Positions 26,027 through 36,199 of a DNA stretch of 64,000 nucleotides are shown piece after piece (positions within the stretch are counted from its first letter, which is position 1; the number at the start of each line of letters is the position of its first letter). Position numbers and translations under genes: made by a program. Source of the DNA: Corynebacterium alimapuense (lineage in GTDB: Bacteria; Actinomycetota; Actinomycetes; Mycobacteriales; Mycobacteriaceae); the NCBI RefSeq assembly GCF_003716585.1, contig NZ_PTJO01000004.1, forward strand, positions 1-64,000, written 5' to 3'. The notes below the pieces were generated by a model. The model had not been told where the DNA came from. It made no database searches and was given only the letters and a program-made list of their open reading frames with translations.

Positions 26027-28087
26027 CTAGCGAAATGAATCCAGCACACCCAGCAGCTGTTCGCCGTACCTGTCGACTTTGACTGGGCCCACACCGCTGA
26101 CGTCCAATAGTTCAGCTTCATCTGAAGGCATCGCCTCAGCCACCGCCATGAGTGTGGCATCAGAGAACACGATATAGGCGGGAACTTTTGCCTCCCGAGC
26201 TGCATCAGCCCGCCAGCTACGTAAGGTCTCGAATATCTCTGCATCAGCTCCTGCGGGACAGTCCTCGTGTCGGCCAAGAACTTTGTCTGCTGGGGTGGCT
26301 AGTCCTTGTCCACAGACCCGGCAACGACGTGAGCGAGCTGAGCGAGCTGGGATGACTTCTGGTTTCTGTACTGGAGCAATTCCATCCAGGAATCGACTCT
26401 GAGAACGGGACTTTCGCCCACCTTCTTGTCTGGCCATCGCCCAGGACAGATGCAGGTATTGCCTGGCGCGGGTAACCCCGACATAGAACAGGCGTCTTTC
26501 TTCCTCTACCTGGTGATCGCCGGCCTTAATGGCGTGGCTAATCGGGAGAGTGTTTTCTACTAGTCCGACGAGAAATACTGCGTCCCATTCCAGTCCTTTG
26601 GCTGCATGGAGGCTGGCGAGAGTAACTCCTTCTACCGTCGGCGGGTGTTTGGAATCAGCACGCTGTTTCAATGCTTGCAATAGCCCTGGCATATCTAGAT
26701 CTGGGGTCGCTCGAACGAGCTCTTCCACCAACTCCACCAGCGCAACCAAAGACTGCCAGCGTTCGCGTGCCTGAGCGCCCTCAGGTTCAGTGGGGGTCAA
26801 CCCTAGCGGTGCTAGAGCAGCCTTAGTCACTGCAACTGGTGCATCAGGTAGATCGGTGCGTTGAGCTACTCGAACTAGTTCACTAACTGCCTGACGAATC
26901 TCCGCTCGATTAAAGAATCCTTCACCGCCTCGAACTTGGTAAATAATGCCGGCATCTGCCAATGCTTGTTCAAATACTTGAGACTGTGCGTTGATCCGGT
27001 AGAGCACAGCTATCTCACTGGCAGGGGTTCCGTTATCAATCAGGCTCAGGATTTTTCCCGCTATCTCGCGGGCCTCTGTGGGTTCGTCGTCATAGGTTTC
27101 AAAGACCGGTGGGGGCCCTGCTGGGCGCATGCCTTGTAATTCCAGACGGGTACCAGCCACCCGGCCTGCGGCCTGGGCAATGACGGTGTTGGCCAAATCC
27201 GTCACCTGCGGGGTGGAACGGTAGTCACGCTGGAGTTTGGTCACCACTGCGTGGTCGTAGGTTCGTGAGAAATCTAGCAGAAAATTCGGAGTAGCTCCGG
27301 TGAAGGAATAGATCGTCTGGTTGGCATCACCAACGACAGTCAGATCGTCTCGATCGCCGAGCCAGGCGTTCAAGACTCGCTGTTGGAGTGGGGTGACGTC
27401 CTGGTACTCGTCGACGACAAAGGTGCGGTATTGCTCACGGAATTCTTCTGCCACACCAGGGGCTTTTTCCAAGGCTCCGGCGACGTGCAACAGCAGGTCA
27501 TCAAAGTCTAGGAGCATGCCGTCCTGGGTAGTCTTAGCTGCTTCATAGCGGCGATAGACCTCTGCGACCTTCTCTGCCGCTACCGGCGGAGTGCGGGCAG
27601 AAAGCGCCATCCGTCCGGGGTATTCATCCGGAGAAATCAGACTTGCTTTGGCCCATTCGATCTCACCGAGGAGATCCCGCACATTTTCTTTAGATGATTC
27701 GATCCCGATCCCTCGGGCCGCCCTGCCCACTAGGGGAAATTTATTGTCTACCAGCTTCCAGGGCAGGTCACCTGCGACCTGCGGCCAGAAGTAAGCCAAC
27801 TGGCGTCGCGCCGCAGCGTGGAAAGTCCGAGCCTGCACCCCGCCGACGCCCATGAGCGAAAGCCGATGGCGCATCTCGCCAGCTGCACGGGAAGTGAAAG
27901 TTACGGCCAATACCCGGTTGGGGCTGATGAGGCCGCGGTCGATCAGGTGCGCGATCCGGTAGGTAATTGTGCGGGTTTTACCGGTTCCGGCTCCGGCGAG
28001 GATGCACACGGGACCACGCGGAGCGGTGGCCGCTGCACGCTGATCATCGTCTAGATCGTTGAGGTTGATCACTGAGCATTCCTCCAT
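26027..28087 (-). CDS. uvrD2: ATP-dependent DNA helicase UvrD2
   Basis: A 686-residue superfamily 1A helicase, 3'-5' on DNA. Walker A is AGAGTGKT at 31-38; other motifs visible include VDEYQDVTPLQQ, GDANQTIYSFTGA, LQRDYRST, VEGVTLASLHAAKGLEWD and FYVGVTRARQ. After the motor come a cysteine cluster (CRVCGQGL ... HEDCPAG), the tetracysteine-like element of UvrD2, and an HRDC domain (about 620-686) that sets it apart from UvrD1/PcrA. The start at 28087 lies inside the end of nudC (19-base overlap), so they are co-transcribed. Confidence 0.94.
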   Translation of the reverse strand: MEECSVINLNDLDDDQRAAATAPRGPVCILAGAGTGKTRTITYRIAHLIDRGLISPNRVLAVTFTSRAAGEMRHRLSLMGVGGVQARTFHAAARRQLAYFWPQVAGDLPWKLVDNKFPLVGRAARGIGIESSKENVRDLLGEIEWAKASLISPDEYPGRMALSARTPPVAAEKVAEVYRRYEAAKTTQDGMLLDFDDLLLHVAGALEKAPGVAEEFREQYRTFVVDEYQDVTPLQQRVLNAWLGDRDDLTVVGDANQTIYSFTGATPNFLLDFSRTYDHAVVTKLQRDYRSTPQVTDLANTVIAQAAGRVAGTRLELQGMRPAGPPPVFETYDDEPTEAREIAGKILSLIDNGTPASEIAVLYRINAQSQVFEQALADAGIIYQVRGGEGFFNRAEIRQAVSELVRVAQRTDLPDAPVAVTKAALAPLGLTPTEPEGAQARERWQSLVALVELVEELVRATPDLDMPGLLQALKQRADSKHPPTVEGVTLASLHAAKGLEWDAVFLVGLVENTLPISHAIKAGDHQVEEERRLFYVGVTRARQYLHLSWAMARQEGGRKSRSQSRFLDGIAPVQKPEVIPARSARSRRCRVCGQGLATPADKVLGRHEDCPAGADAEIFETLRSWRADAAREAKVPAYIVFSDATLMAVAEAMPSDEAELLDVSGVGPVKVDRYGEQLLGVLDSFR

Positions 28088-28818
28088 TCTGTAATCATCG
28101 TATGAGCGATGGAACCGGGTTGAGCAAGAGCAAGATCATCGAGATCGGCCCGGCTTGCCCAACGAGTCTCTGCTAACTCGCCATCTGTTGTGGTTACTGG
28201 TTCTCGATCATCGGTGACCGCGGTAAACCCGGCCATCAAAGAACCACTCATAGCCCAAGGTTGACTGCCCCAATAGGTGATGTTCTGGACTCGCCGACCA
28301 GTTTCTTCCAGTGCTTCCCTGGTGAATGCTTCTTCCAGGTTCTCCCCTAGCTCCACATAGCCAGCTATTAATGAGAAATAGGCACTGCGATGAGCGTTGC
28401 GACCGAGCAAAATTCGTTCCTGGCCACGCAATTCAATCAGCCCGATCACCGCCGGATCGACTCTGGGATAGATTTCTCTGCCACCGCCGCCGCGTGCAGT
28501 GACCCCATCGTCATCGAAGGTCAGCGCAGTAGCGTCAACTGGGTCGAAATACATGCCTTCTCGGTGCCTTAACAAGGAAATAGCACGGGAAACGATCCGG
28601 TCGTGTCCAAAATACCGAGCGTTGCGAAGACCGCCGGAATGGCTAGCGGCTAGTTTCTCCGCATAGGTGGTGCTCACTCGCACCGCCCATAAATCAGTTA
28701 GGACCCGAACAGTCGTACCACTAGGGTCAGGTGGTGCAGCCAGATAGAGAGGATTACCTGCACTATCAACGGGAACAGCACCATGCTGGCCCACTGGCAG
28801 GAACCTACTCACGGTCAC
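28069..28818 (-). CDS. nudC: NUDIX hydrolase of the NudC type (NAD pyrophosphatase / RNA deNADding)
   Basis: A 249-residue hydrolase expected to split NAD(H) or NAD-capped RNA into NMN and AMP parts. The NUDIX box GYVELGENLEEAFTREALEETG is complete, and the NudC-specific motif follows as SQPWAMSGSLM. The usual form is SQPWPFPxS, so the middle is diverged. The zinc-ribbon cysteines of E. coli NudC are absent here, as I recall they also are in the mycobacterial enzyme. It lies between the K+ channel and uvrD2, with overlaps on both sides, in the same order as M. tuberculosis Rv3200c-Rv3198c. Confidence 0.88.
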   Translation of the reverse strand: MTVSRFLPVGQHGAVPVDSAGNPLYLAAPPDPSGTTVRVLTDLWAVRVSTTYAEKLAASHSGGLRNARYFGHDRIVSRAISLLRHREGMYFDPVDATALTFDDDGVTARGGGGREIYPRVDPAVIGLIELRGQERILLGRNAHRSAYFSLIAGYVELGENLEEAFTREALEETGRRVQNITYWGSQPWAMSGSLMAGFTAVTDDREPVTTTDGELAETRWASRADLDDLALAQPGSIAHTMITEWRNAQ

Positions 28819-29885
28819 TTCACTTCTTCCCCGGTCACCCTCCGGATATACAGGAGCCGGTCACCGGGTTCGACGGTCTCAGATTCAGGGGAATCGATGC
28901 GATAGAGCTCTCCGGAGCGCACCAATCCCAGAACAATATCGGCTAGGTGCCGGGGGTTTGCTCCGACTTCATCTTCGGCGACGGGCCGCTCAGCTACCGA
29001 GAATCCTTCGTCAGGGCTGAGCAGGTCTTCCATCATTTCCACCACCGGTGGGGTTACGGTAGCCAATCCGAGTAGCCGGCCTGCGGTCTCCGAGGAAATG
29101 ACTACGGAATCTGCGCCAGATTGTTCTAGTAGGTGTTGATTCTCTGATTCGCGCACACTGGCCACGATCATTGCAGACGGTGCGATCTCACGGACTGACA
29201 GCGTCACCAGGACAGCCGTATCGTCCTGGCTTGGGGCGATGACCACCGCACGAGCCCTAGTAACTCCGGCGATCTTGAGTACCTCGGCCCGGGTGGCATT
29301 GCCATAAACGGTCACCAGTCCTTGGTTTTCCGCTCTGGCTAAGACGGCCTTGTCATTATCCACGATGACGATTTGGTTGGCCGGGACTCCGTCAGCCAAC
29401 AGGGCGGATACCGCCGAGCGGCCTTTGGTCCCATAACCGATAACAATGGTGTGGTTGCGCACGTTCTTCCTCCAGCGCTGGATCTGCAGTGACTTGCGGG
29501 AATCTTCGGTAAGCACCGACAGAGTTGTACCGACCAAGAGGATAACGAAGGCGATCCTGATCGGTGTGATGATGACAATGTTGACTAGTCGAGCAGACTG
29601 AGTGACTGGGGTGATATCACCGTAGCCGGTGGTTGACAGCGATACCGCCGAGTAATAGAAGGCGTCAATAAACGTCAGGTCCTCGGAATATCCGCCTTTG
29701 TCCACATAGACGATCAACGCCACGATAAACAATAGTGCGAAAGCGTAGAGCACTCGGCGACCAATCAGCGACCAGGGGCTCGATGCCGGCGCGCCGGGAA
29801 TACTAATAATTCCCAGCAGTGCATGGACAGGCAGGCTGCTGAGCCCGGTATTACCGCGGGCCCCCGCACGATCCTGATCACTCAT
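28815..29885 (-). CDS. Potassium channel with TrkA-N (RCK) domain
   Basis: A 356-residue two-helix K+ channel subunit. A first helix (about 45-61), a pore helix and the selectivity filter TTGYGD at 85-90, and a second helix are followed by a cytoplasmic RCK domain whose Rossmann motif reads IVIGYGTKGRSAV, then a TrkA-C-like C-terminus. Four subunits should form a ligand-gated channel. It sits between adnB and nudC, overlapping nudC by four bases. From memory the M. tuberculosis counterpart is Rv3200c. Confidence 0.92.
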   Translation of the reverse strand: MSDQDRAGARGNTGLSSLPVHALLGIISIPGAPASSPWSLIGRRVLYAFALLFIVALIVYVDKGGYSEDLTFIDAFYYSAVSLSTTGYGDITPVTQSARLVNIVIITPIRIAFVILLVGTTLSVLTEDSRKSLQIQRWRKNVRNHTIVIGYGTKGRSAVSALLADGVPANQIVIVDNDKAVLARAENQGLVTVYGNATRAEVLKIAGVTRARAVVIAPSQDDTAVLVTLSVREIAPSAMIVASVRESENQHLLEQSGADSVVISSETAGRLLGLATVTPPVVEMMEDLLSPDEGFSVAERPVAEDEVGANPRHLADIVLGLVRSGELYRIDSPESETVEPGDRLLYIRRVTGEEVK

Positions 29886-29934
29886 GGCTCTTTCCTTCTC
29901 CGAGATGCGGGGAAAAATTCTTCACGCGCCAACC

Positions 29935-32900
29935 CTAGCGGTTCGCATGCGTGGAAGACTCCAGCAGCGCTACCAATTCCGCATGATCGGGCAGATCTTT
30001 CGGTTCTAGGGTCTCCCCTGCGGCAACATAATGGAAGGCCGCTCGTACTGATTCTCCAGTGCCGATGATCCTTGACCAGGCTTCCCGGTACACCGCTAGC
30101 TGGATGATTGCGGCCCGCCGATCCGGTCCAGTGGGAGTGCGTCCGGTCTTCCAATCGACGATGATCCAACCGGTGGGATCATCTGGGTCTCGGAAGATGG
30201 CATCCATGCGACCGCGAACTACGACATCGCCCAAGCTCACTTCGAATGGCTCTTCCACAAATGCCGGGGTGCGGCTATGCCATGGGCTGTCCACGAATGC
30301 CTTCTTGAGAGTCTCTAGTTCCTCAGAATTGACTACTTCTTCATCAATACCGGGCAATTGGTTCTCGTCCAATAGGGCGCCACCGCCAAAATGCTCCTCC
30401 AACCACAGGTGAAACTCCGTGCCCCGCTTGGCATAAGTATTGGGTTTGAAAGGCACCGGGCGCCGCTGGCGTCGAGCGAATTGCGCTGGGTCTGCCCGCA
30501 GCGCCACTAGGTCGGTGGCAGTGAGTTCTCCGGGTAATTCAACCTCGACCACAGGTGCGGACAACGCCACGTGTTCCTCGATCAACGCGCTAGTCTCTGC
30601 TTCCCAAAACTCAAAGGTCTCACCAGCAGAGGCCGTTGCTGGTTCTACCATCGCCGCACGTACTAGTGCGGCTCCGTCCAAGGCAGCAGGGCTGGCCTGG
30701 AGGTTGGGAAAGCGACCACTATCCGGTTGCTGTGCGAGGTCCTCCTCTTCTGCGCCAGCTTCTCCGAGACCTTCCTCCCAGGTGATGACAGACTCTGGTG
30801 CCAGCTCTGCTAGCTCCGCAAGATGGACATAGGGTTCTGATTTAGCGTTCAGTCGCGAGCCAGTGACGGTCAAGACTCGCTCGGAACGGGTGATCGCAAC
30901 ATAGAACAAACGGGTGGCTTCTTGTGCTTCAGCCTCTCGTCGCTCACCGAGATAGCCTGGCGTTGCCTCTGCTGATTTACTCGCTTTAGTCCCTTTGGCC
31001 AGGTCTTCGAATTCTTTCCGGTCTTCGGCCGCAGTGGCATCAAACTCTGGATCCGGAACTCTGGTCTCATTAGTCAAGAACGTCGAAGCGGTCGCCCGAT
31101 ACGTCCCGGAGTCTGCATGCAGCACGCAGACCACATCCCATTCAAGCCCCTTTGCCTTATGTGCGGTGAGAATCTGCACCCGATCGGAGCGCACTACGAC
31201 CTCGCCTGGAGCTAATCCGTCCTCGTGTTCTTCAGCCAATTGGAAGAAGTCGAGCAGCCCTTCTAGGCTGTCGCCGAAGTATCCAGCTACGACATCTGCC
31301 AAACGATCAAGGTGTACTGCTCCGGCACTATCTCCTCGGGCTAATACCTCGGTGCGCACTCCAAAGGTATTTTCGATATCCGCAAAAAGGTCCGACAGAG
31401 ACTTGCCCAAGCTGTTGGTCCGCAGTCGACGCAGACGAGCGGAGAGCAGTTCCAGGCGATGGACACCTTCTTCGGAATAGCGAGATCGTTCTCCCAAATC
31501 AGCAATCGCATCGGTGAGGCCGACTACCTGATCGGGTGGCCCCGCCGTCAGCTCCGCCAACTGAGATTGCAAACGCTCCAGGGGTTGTTCTGGGTGCTCA
31601 ATCCGGGCCGAACGTCCGGCGAGATTCCGCGCTCTCGCGCCCAGCGCGATGAGATCTTGTAGGCCTAGACCCACTAATGGCCCGGATAGTATCCGCAGTG
31701 CGGCCGGAGTATCTTGGGGACGGATGAGCATGGTGGCCAAGGCGACGATGTCGGCTACTTCCGGGACCTGCAATAGACCGCCCCGACCGACAATCTCGTA
31801 GGGGATCTCCCGTTCAGCTAGTGCCTGCGCAATATCGATGGCATGCCGGTTTTTCCGCAGCAGGACCGCACCGGTGAATACTTCACCTTGGTGCTTTTTC
31901 GCCTGAAACTCCCGTGCGAGGGTATCGGCAACAAAGGCAATTTCATCAGCTGGATCTGCATAAAATCCCAGGGAGACGGTGCCCGGCGCGGCTTCTGGCT
32001 TCGGTTCGAGTTCGGCCACCGCCCGGCCTGATCCTGAGCCTAGGACTTGAGTAGATACTGCATTAGCCAGAGTGAGAATTTCTGGCGGATTACGCCAAGA
32101 AATAGTCAGCTCACGTTTGGGCGCTGGAGCTGCGCCTGCCGGAAAATCATCGACGAAAGCGGCCAGGTTTTCCGCGGTAGCTCCACGCCAACCGTAGATC
32201 GACTGCATGGGGTCACCCACTGCGGTCACGGTCAGCCCTTCCTCGCTCGTGCCAAACAAACTAGCCAGAAGCACCCGCTGGGAATGAGAGGTGTCTTGAT
32301 ACTCATCGAGCATGACCACGCGGTAGCGCCTGCGTTGGCTAGCTCCAACTTGGGGATGTTCACTGGCGAGCCGGGCAGCCACGGACATCTGCTCATTGAA
32401 AGTGATCATCCCCCGACTGCTCAATTCCGCGCGCAGCTGCTCGACGAGCGGAAGATAATCTAAGCGGACTTTCTGTTTATTGATCCATCCCTGCACCGTG
32501 CCGGTGTAATCCTGCACCCGCTGCTTGGGTCCCTTCGGCATATCTTCGAGCAAGCGCAAAAAGTCCTGGGTCTCAGAGGCAATCTGCTCAGGAGTCATGA
32601 CCTGGTTATTCATCTCGTCGATCAGTGAGATGAGATTCTCGGTGACTGAGCCCACCGATTGCCCAGCGGTGAGCACCCCGCGGTAATCAGTGACCACCTG
32701 ATGGGCAATGGCATAGAGATCGGCCTTAGTAATCAAACGGCCAGCTGGCTCTACCGGCACTAGTAGCCCGTGTTCCCGAATCAGCTGCCCGGCATAGGCA
32801 TCATAGGTAGAAACCGTCGGCGCGATGGTAGTCAAAGATTCCGCTAGCTTGCCACTGGGATCAATGTCCCGAATAGCTTCGATGCCAGCCAAGGTTTCCA

Positions 32901-33159
32901 AGCGGTTGCGAATGCGTCGGCCAAGTTCCTGGGCGGCTTTTCGAGTGAATGTCAGTCCCAAGATCTGGTCAGGCTCGGCTAAGCCATTAGCCACCAACCA
33001 CACCACTCGGGCGGCCATTGTTTCGGTCTTGCCTGCTCCAGCACCCGCTACCACTAACAACGGGCCTGGTTGATCGCCGATAATCGCTGACTGCTGACGA
33101 GTGGGACCATGTGCCTGTCCCAGGTACTTCGACAGGAGTTCCGGGGAAGTCTTACGCAT
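29935..33159 (-). CDS. adnB: Helicase-nuclease AdnB subunit
   Basis: A 1074-residue subunit of the AdnAB end-resection motor-nuclease of actinobacteria. The UvrD-like motor has an intact Walker A (GAGAGKTET, 39-47), VMLDEYQDTSHSQ and LTAHKAKGLEWD, so this is the active translocase. The C-terminal RecB-type nuclease domain shows the catalytic WIIVDWKTGRTP. It processes double-strand ends for recombination. It starts inside the end of adnA (8-base overlap), the usual AdnA-AdnB order. Confidence 0.94.
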   Translation of the reverse strand: MRKTSPELLSKYLGQAHGPTRQQSAIIGDQPGPLLVVAGAGAGKTETMAARVVWLVANGLAEPDQILGLTFTRKAAQELGRRIRNRLETLAGIEAIRDIDPSGKLAESLTTIAPTVSTYDAYAGQLIREHGLLVPVEPAGRLITKADLYAIAHQVVTDYRGVLTAGQSVGSVTENLISLIDEMNNQVMTPEQIASETQDFLRLLEDMPKGPKQRVQDYTGTVQGWINKQKVRLDYLPLVEQLRAELSSRGMITFNEQMSVAARLASEHPQVGASQRRRYRVVMLDEYQDTSHSQRVLLASLFGTSEEGLTVTAVGDPMQSIYGWRGATAENLAAFVDDFPAGAAPAPKRELTISWRNPPEILTLANAVSTQVLGSGSGRAVAELEPKPEAAPGTVSLGFYADPADEIAFVADTLAREFQAKKHQGEVFTGAVLLRKNRHAIDIAQALAEREIPYEIVGRGGLLQVPEVADIVALATMLIRPQDTPAALRILSGPLVGLGLQDLIALGARARNLAGRSARIEHPEQPLERLQSQLAELTAGPPDQVVGLTDAIADLGERSRYSEEGVHRLELLSARLRRLRTNSLGKSLSDLFADIENTFGVRTEVLARGDSAGAVHLDRLADVVAGYFGDSLEGLLDFFQLAEEHEDGLAPGEVVVRSDRVQILTAHKAKGLEWDVVCVLHADSGTYRATASTFLTNETRVPDPEFDATAAEDRKEFEDLAKGTKASKSAEATPGYLGERREAEAQEATRLFYVAITRSERVLTVTGSRLNAKSEPYVHLAELAELAPESVITWEEGLGEAGAEEEDLAQQPDSGRFPNLQASPAALDGAALVRAAMVEPATASAGETFEFWEAETSALIEEHVALSAPVVEVELPGELTATDLVALRADPAQFARRQRRPVPFKPNTYAKRGTEFHLWLEEHFGGGALLDENQLPGIDEEVVNSEELETLKKAFVDSPWHSRTPAFVEEPFEVSLGDVVVRGRMDAIFRDPDDPTGWIIVDWKTGRTPTGPDRRAAIIQLAVYREAWSRIIGTGESVRAAFHYVAAGETLEPKDLPDHAELVALLESSTHANR

Positions 33160-36100
33160 GGATAGTGGTCTTTCCTTCGGGTTGAACGGGACAGAGGTTT
33201 CTTACTGGGCAGCGATCGCAGCTGTCATTGACGCGGGCGGTCAGGGTCGCACTGCGCAGTTCAGCGGCCAACCCAGGCAAGTGCGTGGCGAACTCAGCGA
33301 GCTGTTCAGGACTGCGTCGGGCTTGCTCCCGGGTAGATATCTTCTTGGTCGTACTCCCCGGGTAGACGAGTACTCCGCCACCTACGGTTAGAGGTTCTTG
33401 TCCTGGTTTCGGATCGGTGATCTTTTCCCCATTGAATGCGCCGCGACTCAACGCCAACTGATAGGCGGCTAACTGGGCATGCTCATCGGTGGCTTTTTGG
33501 CTGATTGCTGTCGCCCCGGTCTTGAGATCAACCACCCAATGTTCCCCGGCTTGATCTTTCTCAAGACGGTCCATTCGGCCGCGGATGCGCACTCCCCCAA
33601 TCACCTCAACATCAAGGTCCATCTCTACCCCAGCCTGGGTAAAACTCGAGCGAGACTCCTCAACCCACCGGCTCGTTCGCTCGAGCAACGTGGAGAACTT
33701 CTCTTGTTCCGCTGCCGCCCGCCACTGCGGATCATTCTGAATGTCTACGAAAGCAGCCATGGTTAGCTCCGCGGCCTGCTGCTTATCGACGCCGCGCCCA
33801 ATCGCCTCTAAGTAGGCATGTGCCAGGGAGCCACGGGTCAACGCCGCTGGGGTTTGTTCTTCCTCAATCAACCGTTTGAGGACCTCTCTCAGAGGACAAG
33901 CCAACAACCCTTCGATCCGGGAGGGCGAGAGCGCTTCAGCGCCCTTAAGCGGCTCCATCACTGAAGGATTAGTGGTAGTCCACCACTGCTCTGGATCCGC
34001 ACCGGGTACTCCGGCAATGGCGAGACGGGCGAGTTGCCTAGCGGCTTGGTCGCGCTCATCAGAACGAGCCTGGGGATTACACACCGTGGTTCTTAGTTCT
34101 GCTAAAAGCGAGGGAACCGAAAGCACTCGTACCCGCAGCGGGGTGTACTCACCCTTCGGTGCTCCTGGATCGGGTGCGTAGTTTTCTTTCTGGACCGAAT
34201 ACTGCCGGCAAAACTCATCCAGAAAACGGGAAGGTTCGGTGACTTCATCGGCGTCTGGGGCATGAACTGCGGTAACCAGGAGAGTATCCGTAGCCCGACT
34301 CGTAGCCACGTGGAATAACCGGCGTTCTTCCCGAAGCCGATCGGCAGTATGCGAGACAGGGACGCCCGGAAGGATGCCGTCGTCGATAAGATCGACGAGA
34401 GTTTCCTGTTCAAACAGGGAACCAGTTTCTCCCAATGATGGCCATTCACCCTCTTGGACTCCAACGACGATGACAGTCCCCCATTGGCTTCCTACCGTGC
34501 CATGAGCGGTGACTAGAGTGACTGCATCCGGGACTGCTGAACGCCGGTCGCGCACGCCCGTTGGCAGCTCCTGATCGGTGATATGACTAAGGAAGCCGTG
34601 GATGCTGCCGGTGGGGCGGCGCTCCACGAAGTCACCAGCGGCGTCGAATAGCGACATCATTGCATCCAAGTCACGGTCCGCTTGGGAACCTGTCACGCCA
34701 CCACGCAGGGAGGCCGCGAGTAGATGGTCCGCTAGCCCGGTAGCTGACCAGACTGCCCAGAGAGTTTCTTCCACACTGCCGCCTGCTGCCAGTGCCTTAT
34801 GCCCGGATTCTAAGACGCCACGAATGCGCAGTAGGATCTGCTCCTCACGTGCGGTGATTTTCTCACCAAAATCAGGCAGCTGCACCTCTGTGTCCAACAA
34901 TGTCCGCAGGGTATCGATGCCTCTGGTCTCCGGATCAAACCGGCGCAAACCACGAATCAGTCGACGCAGAGTAACCGGATCAGCTCCACCGATCGGCCCG
35001 AGCAAAAGATCATTGAGTTCGCTGGCGGAGAGCTCCTCGGTGAGCGCCCGAATACCCAGCAAAAGGTTGGCCACAATCCGCTGTTCAGAAAGCACCACAT
35101 CAGTCGGGTTGAGATGAACCGGCACCCCTGCTGCCAATAGTGAACGCCGAACCGCAGCAATCTGACCGACCGAGCGCACCACTACGGCAATATCAGACCA
35201 GGCAACACCCTCGAGCAGGTGCGCGCGCCGGGCAGTATCGGCGATCAAGGCAAGCTGGGTGGTACGGGAATCAACCACCACCGCGCGGCGATCTGGCTGC
35301 CGGCGGCTGGTGCTCAGTTGAATCTCCTGATCAGCCGGGAACTGGCGAAGAAATGCCGATGAGGCACCGCGGAAGTGGAAAATCGATTGCTCGGGATCTC
35401 CCCCGATAACCACCAGCTTGGCACTGGGAATAAGTTCTGAGATCAGTTCAGCTGATTTCGGATCCAAGTGTTGAGCGTCATCAACCACAATGGTGTGCCA
35501 GGCAGACTCAATCGGCCGAGACAAGGCCGCAGTGACCAGTTCGGAGGCTGAATAGCTGGTGTAACTTGCTGCCCCCGACAAAGCCATGGTCTGTTCGTAT
35601 TCACGCAAGAACCCACCGGCGGCGGTCCACACTGGGAGGTTGTACTGGCGGCCAAGACCCTCGAGATCTTCTGGGGACAAACCGCGCTCCACGGAGCGCA
35701 GTAAAAAGTCACGCAGTTGCCGGGCGAAGCCGACAAAGTTCAACGCTGGGCGGTGCTCTGCGGACCAGCCACCACGGCCATCGGCAGCTTGCCCGGCCAA
35801 GAGCTCTCTAATCACGGCGTCTTGTTCCGCACCAGTAATTAGGCGTACTGGTTCCTCAGAACTGGCACGCAATAGTGCAAAAGCCAGTGAGTGCACCGAG
35901 CGCACGAGAGAAGATGCAGAGGCGAATCCGGTCTCGGACAGCCGATCAGTCAGTTCCCGGCGGATGCGTCCACCGGTTTCCTTTGAGCTGGCTACCACGA
36001 GGATTCCAGATGGATCAACACCACCTTTGACCTGCTGTACCACCGTATCGATGAGCAGACTGGTCACGCCAGAACCTGCAGGTCCGCGCACCCGCCAAGT

Positions 36101-36196
36101 GCCGGATTCCGGCAACGGCATCTGCCAATCACGAACGGATAGATCACGACGACGCGGGACAAGCCCGACCTGAGGAGTGGGCAACGCTGAGCTCAT
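33152..36196 (-). CDS. adnA: Helicase-nuclease AdnA subunit
   Basis: A 1014-residue partner of AdnB. The N-terminal motor is vestigial: the Walker A reads GPAGSGVTS (38-46), with Val44 in place of the essential lysine, as known for AdnA. The C-terminal nuclease keeps WVVDLKTG. Four cysteines (ACPLREVL and then SCDRCPVRNLC) form the iron-sulfur clamp typical of AddB/AdnA nucleases. It is the first gene of the adnAB pair and follows a TIGR02569-type gene by three bases. Confidence 0.94.
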   Translation of the reverse strand: MSSALPTPQVGLVPRRRDLSVRDWQMPLPESGTWRVRGPAGSGVTSLLIDTVVQQVKGGVDPSGILVVASSKETGGRIRRELTDRLSETGFASASSLVRSVHSLAFALLRASSEEPVRLITGAEQDAVIRELLAGQAADGRGGWSAEHRPALNFVGFARQLRDFLLRSVERGLSPEDLEGLGRQYNLPVWTAAGGFLREYEQTMALSGAASYTSYSASELVTAALSRPIESAWHTIVVDDAQHLDPKSAELISELIPSAKLVVIGGDPEQSIFHFRGASSAFLRQFPADQEIQLSTSRRQPDRRAVVVDSRTTQLALIADTARRAHLLEGVAWSDIAVVVRSVGQIAAVRRSLLAAGVPVHLNPTDVVLSEQRIVANLLLGIRALTEELSASELNDLLLGPIGGADPVTLRRLIRGLRRFDPETRGIDTLRTLLDTEVQLPDFGEKITAREEQILLRIRGVLESGHKALAAGGSVEETLWAVWSATGLADHLLAASLRGGVTGSQADRDLDAMMSLFDAAGDFVERRPTGSIHGFLSHITDQELPTGVRDRRSAVPDAVTLVTAHGTVGSQWGTVIVVGVQEGEWPSLGETGSLFEQETLVDLIDDGILPGVPVSHTADRLREERRLFHVATSRATDTLLVTAVHAPDADEVTEPSRFLDEFCRQYSVQKENYAPDPGAPKGEYTPLRVRVLSVPSLLAELRTTVCNPQARSDERDQAARQLARLAIAGVPGADPEQWWTTTNPSVMEPLKGAEALSPSRIEGLLACPLREVLKRLIEEEQTPAALTRGSLAHAYLEAIGRGVDKQQAAELTMAAFVDIQNDPQWRAAAEQEKFSTLLERTSRWVEESRSSFTQAGVEMDLDVEVIGGVRIRGRMDRLEKDQAGEHWVVDLKTGATAISQKATDEHAQLAAYQLALSRGAFNGEKITDPKPGQEPLTVGGGVLVYPGSTTKKISTREQARRSPEQLAEFATHLPGLAAELRSATLTARVNDSCDRCPVRNLCPVQPEGKTTIHA

Positions 36197-36199
36197 GTT

